Shown one piece after another: positions 61,114 to 64,000 of a stretch of 64,000 bases of DNA. Location of the stretch: the NCBI RefSeq assembly GCF_002865645.1, contig NW_020194518.1:1425463-1489462 (forward strand), in the 5' to 3' direction. The notes beneath the pieces are model-generated. The model saw only the letters and a list, made by a program, of their open reading frames with translations, did not search any database and was not told where the DNA came from. The stretch is from Hyaloscypha bicolor E. Taxonomy: Eukaryota; Ascomycota; Leotiomycetes; Helotiales; Hyaloscyphaceae. A program made the translations under genes and the position numbers. Each line of letters begins with the position of its first letter. Positions within the stretch are counted from its first letter, which is position 1.

Positions 61114-61537
61114 GATGCAGCACGCCTCGAAGTCTTCGTCAGCTGCGGCTGGCGACCGCGTCAATATGTTGCTTCGATCTTGAACTTCTTCCACTCCAGA
61201 GTTCGACGATGAGTACAATTCATCATCTCTCCGGTCCTGATCGGTAGATGGTGCGAGCGATTCGGCTGGACAACGTCTCTCTGATAGTCCCGCGATGGCA
61301 GCCTGGAAAAGTTGAAGTCAGGTGATTTCGTTGACATTTTTCAGCTCAAAGCCCGAACAAATCAGAGGCTGTGAGACCGACCTCCAGCAGCCTGCATGCA
61401 CTTCAGCCGGGCACCTTCCCCAAAGCAGCAAGCACACTCCATCAAACCTTCCCAACTTCACTTCTCGAACTCCAGCTTCCACAATACCAAATATCTCACA
61501 AACCACCGAAGGTCTCTCCAACTCATAATAAAACGCC
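61114..61537. promoter_or_regulatory. Divergent promoter region between HET and 2EXR genes
   Basis: 424 bp between outward-facing genes. Part of it may be an additional upstream HET exon (61114-61310). It is C/T-rich just before the 2EXR start. Confidence 0.45.
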
Positions 61538-62362
61538 ATGTCCACGCCGACGACATTCACACTCTTCCCCCTCCTCCTCCCCGAAATCCGTCTCATGATA
61601 TGGGAATACGCAATCCAGCCTCGCATCATCACATTCTCCTGCGAACTCCATAATTTCAACATCCGACATGCCCCTCAAAGCCTCTACCTCGTAGGAGGTG
61701 ATGCACCATACGCGCACTTCACAATAGACGTTCCCCAGCGTCCAACATCTCCGTATTATCTCGTGCAATGCTATCCCGGCAGCGTAGCCTCGCCACCTCT
61801 GCTGAGCACCTGTCACGAGTCACGCCAGGTTGCTTTAACATGTGGATATAAACCCTGGAGTATCGAAAATCAAAGCCTGGGCACGAGAGACGTGATGTGG
61901 AATCCAGCTCTCGATATCATTTCATTGGCAAAGATTGACAAGAGTCAAGACATCAACGAACAGTGTCTCGATGTGTTCGTGGCGCTTTTCCCGGAGCAGG
62001 TCAGAGAGATTCAGCGGTTGGTTGTTGAGACGGATCGTTGGCCTCCAGGCCGAGCGGCAGGGAATGCCTCCGAATGGCTCGGGGCGAGAATCGTTGAATT
62101 TTCTGACTTGGTCGAGTTCGCGGTGCTTGTTGAGCCCTACACGAGAAGATTCCTTGTTGAGTCTTACGAGACCGGAGGTCTTATTGAGTTTTATGAAAGC
62201 GAGTATGAGCTGGAGGCGGCGGTTGAAGGCGTCAGAAACTGTTTAGTAACAGCAAAGGAACGGCGGATGAGGAAGATGAAGGCTGGTGGTGAAGATTATA
62301 GGAACTTGGATATGTGGTTTCCTTCGAGAATTCGGGTTATAGGGAATGAAGTCCAGGTTTAA
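61538..62362 (+). CDS. 2EXR-domain protein
   Basis: A single exon encodes 274 aa. The N-terminus FTLFPLLLPEIRLMIWEYAI carries the first E-x-R motif and LSTCHESRQVAL the second, which together define the fungus-specific 2EXR family. The intervening residues about 40-90 include FTIDVPQRPTSPYY. The C-terminal half has no domain; it contains FVALFPEQVREIQRLVVETD, in the style of the family, and ends NEVQV. 2EXR genes are highly multiplied in Leotiomycetes and other Pezizomycotina. Their biochemical role is not established. It is divergent from the HET gene, a frequent neighbour type in accessory regions. Confidence 0.88.
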   Translation: MSTPTTFTLFPLLLPEIRLMIWEYAIQPRIITFSCELHNFNIRHAPQSLYLVGGDAPYAHFTIDVPQRPTSPYYLVQCYPGSVASPPLLSTCHESRQVALTCGYKPWSIENQSLGTRDVMWNPALDIISLAKIDKSQDINEQCLDVFVALFPEQVREIQRLVVETDRWPPGRAAGNASEWLGARIVEFSDLVEFAVLVEPYTRRFLVESYETGGLIEFYESEYELEAAVEGVRNCLVTAKERRMRKMKAGGEDYRNLDMWFPSRIRVIGNEVQV

Positions 62363-63207
62363 AGCCGAGAATGAAGACTACCCGTTAAATAGGTAGAAAA
62401 CAAACTTAATATAAAAAGAACATATAAAACTCCTTAGAAATGTATTCGCTGTCTATATACCAATAGCATATACTATAAAAGCATCAATAAGATTATTAAC
62501 CGCACTTTAGAAATCGGCGTAAACCCCACGCGAATATAACCCGCGCTTATAATCCCAATACTTGTACGTTTCCCTACCACTAAGCTACCAATAAAATAAT
62601 CCTGTAGCGAATATACCGCTCCGAGCATGGTCCGTGGGCGTTCTTAGTTTCATTGGGTCCATCTCAACTTACGATGTTATTTGGTCAGTTAGGGGAAGCG
62701 CGTTATTGCTGCCCGCTTGGGTTTGGGATGAGGAGGCTGAAGAGCTCATGTTGAATGAAGTGGGAAGAAAAAACGGTAGGATACTAGAAGGTTGAATGGT
62801 GGAAAGAACTGGGAAGGATGGGCAGGATGGAGGGCAACTGAATATAATGAATGTTAAAGGCATGTTTGAATGCCGTGTATTCCGTCGTAAAGTCACCGTC
62901 CACTTGAGGCGTTCAACAGAAAGCCGGCGCTCAGCGCCGCAGCGGGAACTATCCAGTTGTGGCTGAGACTGTGAATTTGTTGGAAAGCTTATATTTAAGC
63001 CTAGCGCAAATCGACTTTGACGCCGTCGAAAAGAGGGTTCAGATCCGGATGCAAACGAGGCGTGGACAAAGACCATGCTTGATTGATTACATCTAAGCCG
63101 ACGTCAGGAGTAAATTGCGGCGGGTATCGTAGTGCTGAGATAGACAATCCAGCCTTCGGATTCGATTATGTCGTTATTGTCCAAGCCCGAGATGTAAATT
63201 GAGTTTG
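62363..63207. other. Intergenic region with AT-rich, partly RIP-like stretch
   Basis: 62.39-62.60 kb is AT-rich and may be a degraded short repeat. On the minus strand it contains a tRNA-like A-box string (TAGCTTAGTGG) but no foldable tRNA. The right half is normal composition, with the candidate exon at 62673-62749 and the 3' UTR of swf1. Confidence 0.5.
62673..62749 (-). CDS. Possible orphan first exon of a lost gene
   Basis: An ATG at 62749 starts MSSSASSSQTQAGSNNALPL, and after 25 codons reaches a consensus donor GTAAGT (G at 62672). Downstream on the same strand lies only the AT-rich 62.39-62.60 kb stretch and then the opposing 2EXR gene, so no second exon could be found. It could be the remains of a truncated gene or chance. 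Confidence 0.2.
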
Positions 63208-64000
63208 CTACTGTCGAGTACCAGAACCTGCATCAGCCGGTGACGCAGGGTAGCTTCGAGCATCTTGATTCCCACTCGGAGAACGACGGTGGAATCCATA
63301 CCTGGGCCAGAAGGCATCCGACAAATTATCCCAGAATCCAAGGTCATAAAGATTCTCAACATCAGCCAGCTTCCAAACCCTTTGCCATTCTCCAACACCA
63401 ATCGCTCGTGGACCTCGAGGTGGCAATCCATCCTCTGTTCTCACGATGATTTGCTCGCTCTCCACTGGCCACCGCGTCCATGCTGGTTCTATTGCTTCGT
63501 CTTTTTGTCGGTCGGTAGAGAGGCCACGTTTAAAGGCATAGCCCTCTCTCATCTCAGTTTGCCAGTCTGACCATTTCATCGACTCGTTCGTGGTGGTTCC
63601 GGCCCAGATGAGATACATATGGTAGCCAAAGAGGCCCCAAATAAGTGGCGAGGTAAGGAAACATAGCAAGGTCACAGCACCGATTCTAGTATGCTCTTGT
63701 AGGGCCCACGCCCATATATTGGCGTATTGGGACCAAGTGAAACCTGGACCCCAAACCTTCCAGGAAGGAATCTCTACTCGAATTTGATCTGAGAGGATGG
63801 AGAAGCCGACAAAGGTTGCGTATGTCGTTAAGACTGCGGTGGTGAGGAGAAGAAGTAAGAAGTAGTGATGATTTCCATACCCGACACAATTGTTGATGAA
63901 TATGCAGTGGTGATCCATTTTGGCTACGCAGTGTTTGCAAATACTGCAATGCTTTGAGCGAGCTGGTTTCAGAAGATGACATGTATGGCATGTTTGGCCA
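63208..64000 (-). CDS. swf1: DHHC palmitoyltransferase Swf1-like (5' end outside window)
   Basis: The minus-strand frame is open from the window edge to TGA at 63208-63210, 264 codons without the N-terminus. The zinc-binding cysteine-rich domain CQTCHTCHLLKPARSKHC and CSICKHCVAKMDHHC has the catalytic DHHC. NNCVGYGNHHYF follows, then two hydrophobic spans (FLLLLLTTAVLTTYATFVGF and GAVTLLCFLTSPLIWGLFGY), and WAGTTTNESMKWSDW with the TTxE motif. LIWAGTTTNESMKWSDW and the following EGYAFKRG tail are typical of Swf1, which S-acylates Cys next to membrane spans of SNAREs at the ER. The first two membrane spans should lie beyond position 64000. The C-terminus (ASPADAGSGTRQ) is unstructured. Confidence 0.9.
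   Translation of the reverse strand, partial: GQTCHTCHLLKPARSKHCSICKHCVAKMDHHCIFINNCVGYGNHHYFLLLLLTTAVLTTYATFVGFSILSDQIRVEIPSWKVWGPGFTWSQYANIWAWALQEHTRIGAVTLLCFLTSPLIWGLFGYHMYLIWAGTTTNESMKWSDWQTEMREGYAFKRGLSTDRQKDEAIEPAWTRWPVESEQIIVRTEDGLPPRGPRAIGVGEWQRVWKLADVENLYDLGFWDNLSDAFWPRYGFHRRSPSGNQDARSYPASPADAGSGTRQ

Noticed and set aside
62520..62605. tRNA-like string on the minus strand (TAGCTTAGTGGTAGG and GCGGGTTATATTCGCG)
   Set aside because: The A-box matches, but acceptor, D-arm and T-arm positions cannot be folded into one tRNA. At most it is a degenerate tRNA-derived fragment.

Overview
The window looks like nuclear DNA of a filamentous ascomycete (Pezizomycotina). The genes have short 40-150 nt introns with GTRNGT donors and CTRAC-like branch sites. 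They include acuK, HET, 2EXR and DUF7708 families, and the window alternates between gene islands of normal composition and AT-rich blocks in which almost every CpA/TpG has become TpA. That pattern is the mark of repeat-induced point mutation (RIP). The exact species cannot be read from this window; Leotiomycetes would fit but is only a guess.

Layout. 1-10.5 kb is a RIP-degraded transposon graveyard: the end of an unclassified element (copy A), a chromodomain Ty3/gypsy pol relic on +, a gag-like stretch, and an opposed gypsy gag-PR-RT relic on - that carries a less mutated insertion. 11.7-33.1 kb is the first gene island: an 8-exon Cys-rich protein with a NucA/NucB nuclease-like domain, a broken CE1 acetylxylan esterase, an MFS transporter, acuK, riboflavin kinase, a 54-aa membrane protein, CDK1 and AlkB-like divergent from each other, and an amidase. 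It continues with a WW-like Q/S/P-rich protein (33.6-35.7 kb) and a broken CE15 glucuronoyl esterase (35.9-36.7 kb) that abuts the next AT block. 36.8-48.6 kb holds two further head-to-tail copies (B and C) of the element seen at the left edge.

48.6-64 kb is an accessory island: a chimeric protein joining a Hir3/CABIN1-like segment to Ssn6/Cyc8-like TPRs, a 0.49-kb inverted-repeat element, an AAA+ ATPase with a long acidic N-terminus, a 173-bp tandem duplication in the divergent promoter, a DUF7708 protein, a HET protein, a 2EXR protein, and the start-truncated Swf1-type DHHC palmitoyltransferase. DUF7708, HET and AAA+ genes are typical of fungal non-self recognition repertoires, so this stretch may be an incompatibility-type cluster; that is inference from gene families only.

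The most unusual observations are (i) the Hir3-Ssn6-like chimera, whose six exons all join in frame, (ii) a terminal hairpin shared by the three element copies whose arms differ in sequence yet stay perfectly complementary, and (iii) two independent hemicellulose-esterase pseudogenes in the same gene island. Exon joins were worked out by hand by matching intron phases; no search or computation was run.
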